From positions 1-22,043 of the IMG/VR virus record IMGVR_UViG_3300030106_004130: DNA of 22,043 bases, one strand, 5' to 3'. Of this stretch, positions 12,484-20,310 are shown in pieces. The stretch is from a virus. Under the pieces are notes generated by a model, which was given only the letters and a program-made list of their open reading frames with translations, had not been told where the DNA came from and made no database searches. Made by a program: the position numbers and the translations under genes. Position 1 is the first letter of the stretch. Each line of letters starts with the position of its first letter.

Positions 12484-14658
12484 ATGTTACAAAAATTAGG
12501 TTTTCTACCAGGATTTAATAAACAAGTCACAGAAACCGGGGCCGAGGGGCAATGGTTTGATGGTGATAATGTAAGATTTAGATATGGTACACCAGAAAAA
12601 ATAGGCGGTTGGAGACAACTGGGAGCAGATAAACTTACAGGAGCAGCTCGAGCTCTTCATCATTGGGATGATAATGCTGGTATTAAATACGCAGCAATAG
12701 GCACAAATAGAATTTTATATGTATATTCTGGAGGAGTGTATTATGATATTCACCCTATTAGAACAACACTTTCTGCAACAGCGTTTCAAACAACTAATAA
12801 TTCTAAAACAATTACGGTAACTTTTAGCACAGCCCACGGGTTACAAGATAACGATATAATTATGTTCGATAGTGTAACAGGATGGGCTAACTCTACATTT
12901 ACAAACGCTACCTTTGAAGATCAAAAATTTATGGTAACTACAGCACCTACGGCTAATACCATAACAATTACTATGGCTGAGGTAGAACAACAAGCTTCTC
13001 AAAATCCTGTAACAGGAGCAAGTGCTTCTTGTTTAGCTTACTATACAGTAGGTCCTGCTCAACAAGTTGGTGGTTTTGGATGGGGTACTGGACTGTGGTC
13101 TGGTACAGTTTCTGGTCCTGTAACTAACTCATTAAGCACAGGTATCAATGACTCTGTAACAGTTATACCTTTAAACTCTACAAATGGTTTTCCTTCAACA
13201 GGAACAGTTAGAATAGGAACAGAAGATATTTCTTACACTTCTATTAATGGTAACAATTTAGAAGGAGCAACAAGAGAAGTAAATGGCACAACTAAAGACG
13301 CCCATCTTAGCGGAGCTGTAGTAACTAATATAACTGATTATGTTGGATGGGGAGAAGCCTCTTCGGATGACTTTACAATTGATCCGGGTTTATGGGTTTT
13401 TGACAACTATGGCACAAAATTAATTGCACTTATTTATAATGGTAATTGTTTTGAATGGGATGCAGCTGCAACTAATGCAACAGCAACTAGAGCTACTTTA
13501 ATTGCTAATGCACCTACAGCATCACGTCATGTGTTAGTATCTACACCGGATAGACACTTAGTGTTTTTTGGAACTGAAACTACCGTTGGAGATCAATCAA
13601 CCCAAGACGATATGTTTATTAGATTTTCTGATCAAGAAAATATTGATGGAACAGACGCTTATACTGTTAAAGCAGACAATACGGCAGGAACACAAAGACT
13701 AGCTGCAGGTTCTAAAATTATGGGAGCTATTAAAGGTAGGGACGCAATCTACGTTTGGACTGATACTTCTTTATTTTTAATGCAGTTTGTAGGTCAACCA
13801 TTTACATTTTCTTTTTCACAAGTTGGTACCAACTGTGGATTACTCGGTAAGAATGCGTGTGTTGAAGTTGATGGCACAGCGTATTGGATGTCAGAAAACG
13901 GATTTTTTACTTACGATGGTCAATTAAAATCTATGCCATGTCTTGTAGAAGATTTTGTTTACGATAGTTTAAACAGCACACCAAGAGATTTAATTTTTGC
14001 AGGTGTTAATAACTTGTTTGGTGAAGTTACTTGGTTTTATCCTAATGGTGGATCAGATGTAGTTAATAGATCAGTTACATATAATTATTTAGATTCTTCT
14101 GTTAGACGTCCTATATGGACTACAGGAAGTTTAGCTAGAACAACGTGGCAGGATTCTGCAGTGTTTGCTAAACCTCATGCAACTTATTATAATAAAAGTG
14201 ATAATGCTTCTTTTGATGTTACAGGTAACACGGATGGTAGCACGATATACTATGAACAGGAATCAGGGACCGATCAAATCGATGCAGGTGGAAGCACAAC
14301 ATTAATAACTGGAACAATTACGTCTGGAGATTTTGATATTACACAGCGAAGAAGTAATACAGGACAAACGGTAGGAATGCCTGACATTAGAGGAGACGGA
14401 GAATTTATAATGAGAATTAGTAGAATTATACCAGATTTTATTTCTCAAACAGGAAATACACAAGTTAGTTTTATAACTAGAGATTATCCAAATAATTCTG
14501 CAACTACTACAAACTTTACAACAACTACAAGCACTGATAAAATTGACACAAGACTACGAGCTAGATCAATTGCTATGAAAGTATCAAATACAGCAGTAGC
14601 AGAAGATTGGAAACTAGGAACATTTAGGTTGGACATACATCCTGGAGGTAGAAGATAA
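12484..14658 (+). CDS. Large tail nozzle/hub-like structural protein
   Basis: 724 residues with only a weak AGG site before ATG. The N-terminus has KLGFLPGFNKQVTETGAEG, QWFDGDNVRFRYGTPEKIGGW and RALHHWDDNAGIKYAAIGT, a series I recognise from marine phage proteins at the position of tail hub or nozzle proteins (P22 gp10 / T7 gp12 type). Inserted beta modules follow: an HGL-x2-ND-x-I module near residue 118 and the third copy of the shared beta insert at 214-283. The second half has repeated blade-like blocks (HVLVSTPDRHLVFFGTE, DMFIRFSDQENID, GRDAIYVWTDTSLFLMQF, GTAYWMSENGFFTYDG), consistent with a beta-propeller. The C-terminus (KVSNTAVAEDWKLGTFRLDIHPGG) also fits such proteins. It likely forms the lower tail tube. 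The functional call is from layout; no search was possible. Confidence 0.65.
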   Translation: MLQKLGFLPGFNKQVTETGAEGQWFDGDNVRFRYGTPEKIGGWRQLGADKLTGAARALHHWDDNAGIKYAAIGTNRILYVYSGGVYYDIHPIRTTLSATAFQTTNNSKTITVTFSTAHGLQDNDIIMFDSVTGWANSTFTNATFEDQKFMVTTAPTANTITITMAEVEQQASQNPVTGASASCLAYYTVGPAQQVGGFGWGTGLWSGTVSGPVTNSLSTGINDSVTVIPLNSTNGFPSTGTVRIGTEDISYTSINGNNLEGATREVNGTTKDAHLSGAVVTNITDYVGWGEASSDDFTIDPGLWVFDNYGTKLIALIYNGNCFEWDAAATNATATRATLIANAPTASRHVLVSTPDRHLVFFGTETTVGDQSTQDDMFIRFSDQENIDGTDAYTVKADNTAGTQRLAAGSKIMGAIKGRDAIYVWTDTSLFLMQFVGQPFTFSFSQVGTNCGLLGKNACVEVDGTAYWMSENGFFTYDGQLKSMPCLVEDFVYDSLNSTPRDLIFAGVNNLFGEVTWFYPNGGSDVVNRSVTYNYLDSSVRRPIWTTGSLARTTWQDSAVFAKPHATYYNKSDNASFDVTGNTDGSTIYYEQESGTDQIDAGGSTTLITGTITSGDFDITQRRSNTGQTVGMPDIRGDGEFIMRISRIIPDFISQTGNTQVSFITRDYPNNSATTTNFTTTTSTDKIDTRLRARSIAMKVSNTAVAEDWKLGTFRLDIHPGGRR
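13123..13332 (+). repeat. Inserted beta domain, copy 3 (protein level)
   Basis: Residues 214-283 of the 12484 gene product: TNSLSTGINDSVTVIPL, FPSTGTVRIGTEDISYTSING, then REVNGTTKDAHLSG. It closely parallels residues 92-157 of the 80 gene product (SGT-x-x-IGTE-[ED]-I-[TS]-YT, VNGTT). Its boundary lies between a WGTGLWSG segment and a DYVGWGEASSDD segment, as expected for a domain inserted in a larger fold. Confidence 0.65.
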
Positions 14659-15983
14659 TGTCATTATTTTATACTGGAAGAGATTTAGAAACTTACAATA
14701 AAGGTTATAAATTTGTACCTCAAGAAAAATATTTAAAAAACCCTTTTAATTTTCCTAATCTTGAAACCAAAAGTTCTACAACTAATGTAGCTAGTGCTCC
14801 AGTTACGTATAATTATCAAACTGGTCAATCAGGAATAGTCCCTGGATCAACTAATAGTTTAGTAGATGATTTTAATTTAGCCATTACTGAAAGACAAAAA
14901 AGAATTAATGAAGCTAATAGACCTTTAAGACCCGCACAGTTTCCAAGTTTTCCGGGAGTTAGTAATGCTCAAACAATGTATAATAAAGCTGCTGCTAATT
15001 TTGCTAAAGACCCAAATTCTTTAACTGAAACTTTTACAGGAATGAGGCCATCTAAACAAGTTATGGATCACTATAACGAACAGATAATGGACTATCAAGA
15101 AAAAGTTAGAACAGGACAATTTGGTCCAAGTTTTATACCAGCAGAAAAACCTACAATAGGTAGAAAAATTTCTGATTTTGTATATGACAATGTGCCATTT
15201 ATAGACAGACCTCAATCTGCTACAGATATTTTACAATATGGTTATAAAGAACCAAGTTTTACAATGCCTGGAATTACAGGTATTTTATCTCAACTAGGTC
15301 TACGAACTTATTCTGGTTTACCAAGAGGACAACAAGCCTTTATTGCATCTAGAACAGGATATCAAGGACCAACTATATTTGGAGATAATTTAGGAAATCA
15401 AGATCCGTTTGGAATTAACGTGCAATCTATGTTTGGAAACTATGCAGACTACAGTAGAAAAGAAGCAGCAAGATTAGAAGAACAACTTGAAAAATCAAAA
15501 GATAAGTGGGAAGACACATATGGTAGTTTAGATACAACTAATCAGTATGGAAAAACTTGGGAAGAAATGAACAAGTTAAACATAACAAAATCAAATTTCT
15601 ACAATCAAAACGTGGTTGATTTAGACAACTATGTAGCTGATGCAAATTTAATAGATAAAGCTAGAAAAGAAGAAATTAGACAAGCCCAAGGAAATATCGA
15701 TAGACGTGAAACGGCTATCAATAGAGCATCAGAAAGAGGGCAAGCCATAAACAAAGACGAAGGAGTGGGTTCTGTTAATCCTAATTCAGCTTATGGTAAA
15801 GCACAAGGTTACAAAGGAGGACATGCTAATCCGCATACTCAAACAGGTTGGAGTGGAGCAACTAAAAGCAATGAAAGCACTGGTAAAGGAAAGGGTAAAA
15901 GTAGAGGAAGAGATCCTGACGATAGAATGGCAAGTGGTGGAAGAGTAGGTTATTTTTATGGAGGACTAGCAAGTATATTATAA
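14658..15983 (+). CDS. Probable internal virion/ejection protein ending in a GGRVGYFYGGL motif
   Basis: 441 residues, no known enzyme motif. The start overlaps the previous stop (TAATG). The N-terminal third is Pro/Asn/Thr-rich with little predicted order (RLLD-poor, e.g. PLRPAQFPSFPGVSNAQ). The centre includes RKISDFVYDNVPFIDRP and a LPRGQQAFIASRTGYQGP segment. Residues about 265-292 form a charged helical, possibly coiled-coil stretch (SRKEAARLEEQLEKSKDKWE). The tail is Gly/Lys-rich and basic (KGKGKSRGRDPDDR) and ends MASGGRVGYFYGGLASIL. Terminal GGR-[VI]-GY-x-x-GG peptides recur among proteins of this block and, from memory, in many marine phage genomes. An internal core or DNA-ejection role is inferred from position after the hub gene; a scaffold-like role is an alternative. 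Confidence 0.55.
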   Translation: MSLFYTGRDLETYNKGYKFVPQEKYLKNPFNFPNLETKSSTTNVASAPVTYNYQTGQSGIVPGSTNSLVDDFNLAITERQKRINEANRPLRPAQFPSFPGVSNAQTMYNKAAANFAKDPNSLTETFTGMRPSKQVMDHYNEQIMDYQEKVRTGQFGPSFIPAEKPTIGRKISDFVYDNVPFIDRPQSATDILQYGYKEPSFTMPGITGILSQLGLRTYSGLPRGQQAFIASRTGYQGPTIFGDNLGNQDPFGINVQSMFGNYADYSRKEAARLEEQLEKSKDKWEDTYGSLDTTNQYGKTWEEMNKLNITKSNFYNQNVVDLDNYVADANLIDKARKEEIRQAQGNIDRRETAINRASERGQAINKDEGVGSVNPNSAYGKAQGYKGGHANPHTQTGWSGATKSNESTGKGKGKSRGRDPDDRMASGGRVGYFYGGLASIL

Positions 15984-16147
15984 TGGCAAGAATTGTACAA
16001 TCATTAACAAGAGCAAGTAAAGAATATGAAGAAAGAACTTTTCAATCTTTAGTTAGAGATCTTGACTCTGTTATACAAAAATTAAACACATCTTTTCAAG
16101 ATGAGGTTAAACAGGAGATAGAAGCTAAAAGTTTCTTTTTAGAATAA
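15983..16147 (+). CDS. Small helical protein (54 residues)
   Basis: The frame starts with the ATG overlapping the preceding TAA (TAATG, 15981-15985) and ends with a TAA overlapping the next ATG (16145-16149). The product begins MARIVQSLTRASKEYEERTF, continues QSLVRDLDSVIQKLNTSFQ and ends EAKSFFLE. It is almost wholly amphipathic helix with a heptad-like run of hydrophobic residues (V, L, Y, F, L, L, V, L), so a short coiled coil is likely. I recall similar 50-60 residue proteins at this position in marine phages, of unknown role. Its perfect fit between two overlapping genes makes it a convincing gene despite its size. Confidence 0.8.
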   Translation: MARIVQSLTRASKEYEERTFQSLVRDLDSVIQKLNTSFQDEVKQEIEAKSFFLE

Positions 16148-16482
16148 TGGCAGTAATAAACGAATATAAATTTAAAGGTATAGACAATAGCACAACAGGA
16201 GGAGCTTTAGTTCCTTTAGGTGCAGGAATACCTGGAGTTAATGAAACTATAATTATTAAGTCTCTTTTAGTAACATCTGCTGGTACACCTGTTGTTACGG
16301 TCATTAACAATAGTATTACAGCAATTAAATCTAAAGCTTTAACAGCTAATGAAACTACAGAACTTTTAACTCAACCGTTAATAGTAGAAGGTGGCACATC
16401 TTTTACAGTCCAAGCAAGCACTGCAGACTCATTTGATATAGCCATCAGTTATTTAAACATTAAAAAGGAGAAAACAGACTAA
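16147..16482 (+). CDS. Small beta-rich virion protein
   Basis: 111 residues, coupled on both sides by TAATG overlaps. The strand series ETIIIKSLLVTSAG, PVVTVINNSI, TELLTQPLIVEGGTSFTVQAST and SFDIAISYLNIKKE gives a compact all-beta protein. The strand order and the ISY motif near the end resemble the 129-residue product at 4919. It contains no cysteines and no catalytic motif. Its context among hub and internal protein genes suggests a minor virion component or an assembly factor. Confidence 0.6.
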   Translation: MAVINEYKFKGIDNSTTGGALVPLGAGIPGVNETIIIKSLLVTSAGTPVVTVINNSITAIKSKALTANETTELLTQPLIVEGGTSFTVQASTADSFDIAISYLNIKKEKTD

Positions 16483-16682
16483 TGAAAACTACAAAAATAG
16501 ATGGTCAAGAAGTACCTGTATTAGAAGCTACAGAAGTGATTACTACTTACAGGCATAAAGTAACAAATGAGGTTTTTAAGGACCAAAAATCATGGGAAGC
16601 TAAAGGTTATAAGCCAGAGGAAATGGCACAAGACGTAAAAGTCATCATGCCTAACCTTGATTTATTAGGAGAAACAAAGTAA
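16482..16682 (+). CDS. Hypothetical protein (66 residues)
   Basis: Third small gene in the coupled run; its ATG overlaps the preceding TAA. The product MKTTKIDGQEVPVLEATEVI, then TTYRHKVTNEVFKDQKSWEAKGY, then EEMAQDVKVIMPNLDLLGE has a beta hairpin-like middle around Y-x-HKVTNEVF and an acidic helical end. I do not recognise the family. Phage proteins with a 'hKvt.ev..d..eW.akG' stretch of this kind occur in structural clusters with unknown function. Confidence 0.6.
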   Translation: MKTTKIDGQEVPVLEATEVITTYRHKVTNEVFKDQKSWEAKGYKPEEMAQDVKVIMPNLDLLGETK

Positions 16683-16704
16683 AACGAGAGATTAAGGTAA
16701 AATT

Positions 16705-17958
16705 ATGGCAATATCTAGAATGCAAGAACCCAGACAATTACAAGCCGGTGGTGGAATCATAACATTACAAGAGCCAAGACAAGGTTATTTTGTAGGTAAA
16801 CTGGTTAAAAAAGCTGTCCGTGGTGTAAAGAAAATTGCTAAAAGTCCTATTGGAAAATTAGCTTTACTTGGTGGTGGAGCTTATTTAGCTGGAGGCGCTT
16901 TAGGTGGCGGCGGAGGTCTAGGTAATTTTACTAAATTATTTAGTTCTGCAAGAGGTTTATTTGATAAAGGTAGATTATTATCACCGCTAGTTAGAAATAA
17001 AGCAGGAGAATTTAGTTTAGGCCGAGCAGCATTAACAGGTTTAGCAGGCACAGCTATTGCAGCACCATTTTTAATGGGTGGTGATGATGATGAGGAAGAA
17101 GAAGTAACAGATGTTATGGATGTACAAGCAGTAAGAGATGCTGCAAGAAACTATTATAGAAACCCAGGTGCACCAACTGATTTAGCATTTATGCCACAGA
17201 AAAAATATGTAATGGAAAATTTTTATGCAGCTGATGGCGGCCGTGCAGGTTATGCTGACGGTATGATGGTAGAAGAAGATGATGAAGAAGAATTTATAAG
17301 AACAGGGGCAGGTATGTCTAGAAGACAACCTAAAACATTTTTAAATATGGGTGGTGGCGCAGGTCAAGCTCAAGCAGAACAGGTGCTTATGGCAGAATAT
17401 GTTAAATATAAAAATAGAGGTGGAGACATGTCTTTTGAACAATTTGTAAAAGCAGTAATGCAAGCATCAGAGCAACCAGAAGGTATGGGTATGGAACAAC
17501 CACAACCAGTTATGATGGCGGCAAATGGTGGATTAATGACTGCAGTGCCAGGTTACACGACTCCAGAAGGTTATAACAAATTTGATTATCCAAGCGGTGG
17601 TAAAAAAGTTAGAGTTGGTAAACAAGAAGGTGGAATCATGGAAACAGAAGAAGCATCAGAAATGATTGACATGGGTGGTTTAGAAAAAGATTATAGAAAT
17701 ACTGGTGGTTTTGTAGAAATGGGCGGCAAAGAAAGAGCTGACGATGTTCCGGCAAGGCTATCTAAAAATGAATTTGTATTTACAGCAGATGCTGTTAGAA
17801 ATGCAGGAGGCGGCGATATAGATAAAGGCGCTGAAGTCATGGAAAATTTAATGAATAATTTAGAACAAGGTGGTGAAGTTTCTGAAGATTCACAAGGCTT
17901 AGAAGGAGCACAAGCAATGTATGATCAAATGCAACAATTAGAATCAAGGATGATATAA
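16705..17958 (+). CDS. Motif-rich probable internal virion protein with hydrophobic segments and DDVPARLS block
   Basis: 417 residues; a weak AAGG site precedes ATG. Order of features: EPRQLQAGGGIITLQEPRQGYF (8-29, two EPRQ motifs); a basic amphipathic stretch GKLVKKAVRGVKKIAKSPIGK (31-51); glycine-alanine hydrophobic segments at about 50-70 and 108-126 that could enter a membrane; an acidic run (GGDDDEEEE); DGGRAGYADGMM (178-188); a helical middle with QAQAEQVLMAEYVKYKNRGG; GGFVEMGGKE; and RADDVPARLSKNEFVFTADAVRNAGGG (345-370). The last block resembles the 'D-x-VPA-x-L-x-x-x-E-[FY]-V' motif seen in tape-measure and internal proteins of many phages. Membrane-active segments plus position suggest a DNA-ejection protein; this is inference. 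Confidence 0.6.
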   Translation: MAISRMQEPRQLQAGGGIITLQEPRQGYFVGKLVKKAVRGVKKIAKSPIGKLALLGGGAYLAGGALGGGGGLGNFTKLFSSARGLFDKGRLLSPLVRNKAGEFSLGRAALTGLAGTAIAAPFLMGGDDDEEEEVTDVMDVQAVRDAARNYYRNPGAPTDLAFMPQKKYVMENFYAADGGRAGYADGMMVEEDDEEEFIRTGAGMSRRQPKTFLNMGGGAGQAQAEQVLMAEYVKYKNRGGDMSFEQFVKAVMQASEQPEGMGMEQPQPVMMAANGGLMTAVPGYTTPEGYNKFDYPSGGKKVRVGKQEGGIMETEEASEMIDMGGLEKDYRNTGGFVEMGGKERADDVPARLSKNEFVFTADAVRNAGGGDIDKGAEVMENLMNNLEQGGEVSEDSQGLEGAQAMYDQMQQLESRMI

Positions 17959-18818
17959 TGGCAATAGCAGATTATTTAGAACCTACAGTAAAAGATTTTG
18001 CCAAACAGGCAACAGCTACATATTCAGCACCTATTAATACCGATTTATTTACAGGTAGACAATTTGTTGCTGGTGAAGATCCATTACAAACACAAGCTAT
18101 TAACATAGCTCAAAGTGGTGTTGGATCATATGCACCATACCTACAAGCAGCAACTGCAGCACAACAAGCAGCAGCGGGAACAGTTGGTGGATTAGGTGCT
18201 TTAACAGGACCACAAGCTTATCAACCCTTTATGTCTCCGTATCAAACGCAAGTTATTGATACAACATTAGCAGAGTATGATAGACAAGGTAGAGCTGGTG
18301 AACAAGCTATTAGAGATGCAGCTGTAGCTTCAGGAAATTTTGGTGGTGGTAGAGAAGGTGCACAACTAGGTCAGTTTCAATCAGATAGATTAGCAGACAG
18401 AGCTGCATTACAAGCACAATTATTACAAGGTGGTTTTACACAAGCAAATCAATTAGCTAACCAAGCGTTTACGCAAGGTGGTCAACTAGCACAAGCTCAA
18501 GCTAATCTAGCAACTAATCAATACGGTTTAGGAAACTTTGCAAGACAAAGCATGGGTCAAGATGTTTCTGCTTTAGGATCTCTTGGCGCGTTAAGACAAG
18601 GTTTAGATCAAGCAAGACTATCTGCTGATGCTCAACAAGCTCAAACAGGAGCATATGAGCCTTATGGAAGATTGTCTCAATATGGCAGCATGCTAACTGG
18701 ATTAGGTGGTGGAGTTGCACCTGGTCAATACGCACAACCTGCAGCACCAAGTCCTTTCCAAAGTGCATTAAGCACAGCGTTAGGTATTGGTGGATTGTAC
18801 GGCAAAATATTTGGATAG
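17958..18818 (+). CDS. Probable internal/DNA-ejection protein, Ala/Gln-rich helical
   Basis: 286 residues; the start overlaps the previous stop (TAATG). The protein is rich in Ala, Gln and Gly and mostly helical: DPLQTQAINIAQSGVGSYAPYLQAATAAQQ (41-70), FMSPYQTQVIDTTLAEYDRQG (91-111), ASGNFGGGREGAQ (124-136), then repeated A/Q helices (LADRAALQAQLLQGGFTQANQLANQAFTQGG, 145-175). It ends GIGGLYGKIFG, a glycine-rich hydrophobic tail. I know this layout (FMSPYQ, GGGREG, GGLYGK) from marine phage proteins next to tail-hub genes, where an internal virion or injection role is often proposed. No signal peptide is visible. A P22 gp7/gp20-type function is a reasonable analogy but unproven. Confidence 0.6.
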   Translation: MAIADYLEPTVKDFAKQATATYSAPINTDLFTGRQFVAGEDPLQTQAINIAQSGVGSYAPYLQAATAAQQAAAGTVGGLGALTGPQAYQPFMSPYQTQVIDTTLAEYDRQGRAGEQAIRDAAVASGNFGGGREGAQLGQFQSDRLADRAALQAQLLQGGFTQANQLANQAFTQGGQLAQAQANLATNQYGLGNFARQSMGQDVSALGSLGALRQGLDQARLSADAQQAQTGAYEPYGRLSQYGSMLTGLGGGVAPGQYAQPAAPSPFQSALSTALGIGGLYGKIFG

Positions 18819-18826
18819 GAGAATAC

Positions 18827-19036
18827 ATGGCTGATAAAAAAAAATCAGGTTACAAATTTAAAGCTTCTAATTTTATTAATCCTTTAAAATTAGAAAGTTT
18901 AGCAACAACAGGTGGATTAGATCAACTAGTTCAATTGTTTGGTTACTCTGGATTATTTAAAGATGGTGGTAGAGTAAGAAGAGGATGCGGTATTGCTAAA
19001 CGTGGGTTTGGTAGAACAATGAAGAGGAAGAAATGA
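18827..19036 (+). CDS. Small basic protein with GGRVRRGCG-x-AKRGFGR tail
   Basis: 69 residues after a TAGGAG site. It opens ADKKKSGYKFKASNFINPLK, has a central helix (LATTGGLDQLVQLFGYSGLF) and ends with DGGRVRRGCGIAKRGFGRTMKRKK, which is extremely basic. The terminal peptide is one I recall at the C-terminus of small proteins in many marine phages. It could contact DNA or the capsid interior, but no direct evidence is visible. The stop overlaps the next start as ATGA, so both are probably translated in step. Confidence 0.65.
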   Translation: MADKKKSGYKFKASNFINPLKLESLATTGGLDQLVQLFGYSGLFKDGGRVRRGCGIAKRGFGRTMKRKK

Positions 19037-20307
19037 AACCATTAAATAGACCAATGTTTAGATATGGTGGCCCTATAAAAGAAGGAATCATGTCTGGTAT
19101 TAAAGAACCAAGACAAGGTTATAATGTGGCTGGACGTGTTATAGGAAGTGTTAAAAATTTTTTTAAACCTAAAGCTCCAGTAACAGGGGGTATCACAGCA
19201 ACTAACAAAGGTGGTTTTATTCCAGCAATGGGTAGTAAAATTAAACAATTATTTACTGGTCAAAAAACTACAACAGGACCAGGGACAGTTACCATACCAG
19301 CTCAACCTGGTAAGACAGTATATCAAGGTGGATATTCTATGAGAGTGCCACCATCAGCTGCAAGAACTGTAGAAAAAATGGGTCCTTCTCAAGTAACAAC
19401 ACAGCTTGCTCCTTTTGGACCAGGTGGACCAACTAACCAAAATATTTATGCTGCATTACAAAGAGGTATTGTTCCTACTGTAGGTGCAGGTGGTAAAGTA
19501 TTATCAGCAGCTAAACCATATACAGGATCAATTGTAATTGCAGGAACTATGTATTCCGTTTTAAAACCAGATGGCACTCCTAAATCAGTTGAAGAATTAA
19601 GTGCAGAATCAGGAGCTGATAACAACTTAGTTGTAGAACAAATTAAAGAAAAAATTACTACTCCGGAAAAAAGTAAAGAAGAAATAAGAGCTGAAAATGT
19701 TCAAAAATACAGAGACATTATGGACATTAAAGGTATGAATAAAGACGCTGCATATGATTCTTTAATTGCAGCTAGTAAATTAATAGGTGAGTCAGGAGAC
19801 TTTAAAGGTGATATTAAATCAGGTAAATTAATTAACCAAGTCATTCAAGCAGCTAGTAAAGAATTTGATAAACCTAAGAAAACTAAAGATGCAATTGATA
19901 CATTAATATTAAAAGGTGAAATAGAAAAAGATATTAAAGCGTCTGATCCAAGCACTCAACTTCTTAATGAATACAGATTAAAACAAATGGCAAAAATAGA
20001 TAAAGACATGGAAACAGATTTTTCAGAAGCTAAAATTGCAGCTGCTAAAAATTTATCAGGTCAAGCAGCATTTGACGCTGCAGCATCGGCTGCATCCGAT
20101 AACTTTAAAGGAAACTTAATTACAAAAACACAGCTTAACGATTTAATGGAAAATGCTAAAAAAGCAGGAGAAATATCAGAACAAGATATAATTATATCAG
20201 CAACTACAGAAGTTATTAAAGGAAAAGAATTACCGGATGGTGACTACACTGTAGGTGATGTATTGGTTACTATTAAAGATGGTACAGTAACGAATGTAAC
20301 GAGGTAA
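19033..20307 (+). CDS. Helical probable internal virion protein with RPMFRYGG / EPRQGY N-terminus
   Basis: 424 residues; the start overlaps the previous stop and has GAGGAAG upstream. The N-terminus MKPLNRPMFRYGGPIKEGIM, then SGIKEPRQGYNVAGR, shares EPRQGY with the 16705 product. Residues 35-125 are basic and Gly/Pro/Thr-rich. The C-terminal 240 residues are charged helix: EEIRAENVQKYRDIMDIKGMN, YDSLIAASKLIGESGDFKG, LINQVIQAASKEFDKPKKTKD, AIDTLILKGEIEKDI, EYRLKQMAKIDKDM. It ends in a small beta tail (GDYTVGDVLVTIKDGTV). I recall the helical part from other marine phages but know no established function. Position between a basic small protein and a large internal protein suggests a core or ejection component. 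Confidence 0.55.
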   Translation: MKPLNRPMFRYGGPIKEGIMSGIKEPRQGYNVAGRVIGSVKNFFKPKAPVTGGITATNKGGFIPAMGSKIKQLFTGQKTTTGPGTVTIPAQPGKTVYQGGYSMRVPPSAARTVEKMGPSQVTTQLAPFGPGGPTNQNIYAALQRGIVPTVGAGGKVLSAAKPYTGSIVIAGTMYSVLKPDGTPKSVEELSAESGADNNLVVEQIKEKITTPEKSKEEIRAENVQKYRDIMDIKGMNKDAAYDSLIAASKLIGESGDFKGDIKSGKLINQVIQAASKEFDKPKKTKDAIDTLILKGEIEKDIKASDPSTQLLNEYRLKQMAKIDKDMETDFSEAKIAAAKNLSGQAAFDAAASAASDNFKGNLITKTQLNDLMENAKKAGEISEQDIIISATTEVIKGKELPDGDYTVGDVLVTIKDGTVTNVTR

Positions 20308-20310
20308 CAC

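Noticed and set aside
17664-17695. TTGACA followed by TATAGA as a promoter
   Set aside because: The spacer is 20 bp and the site lies in the middle of a coding region with no gene boundary nearby.
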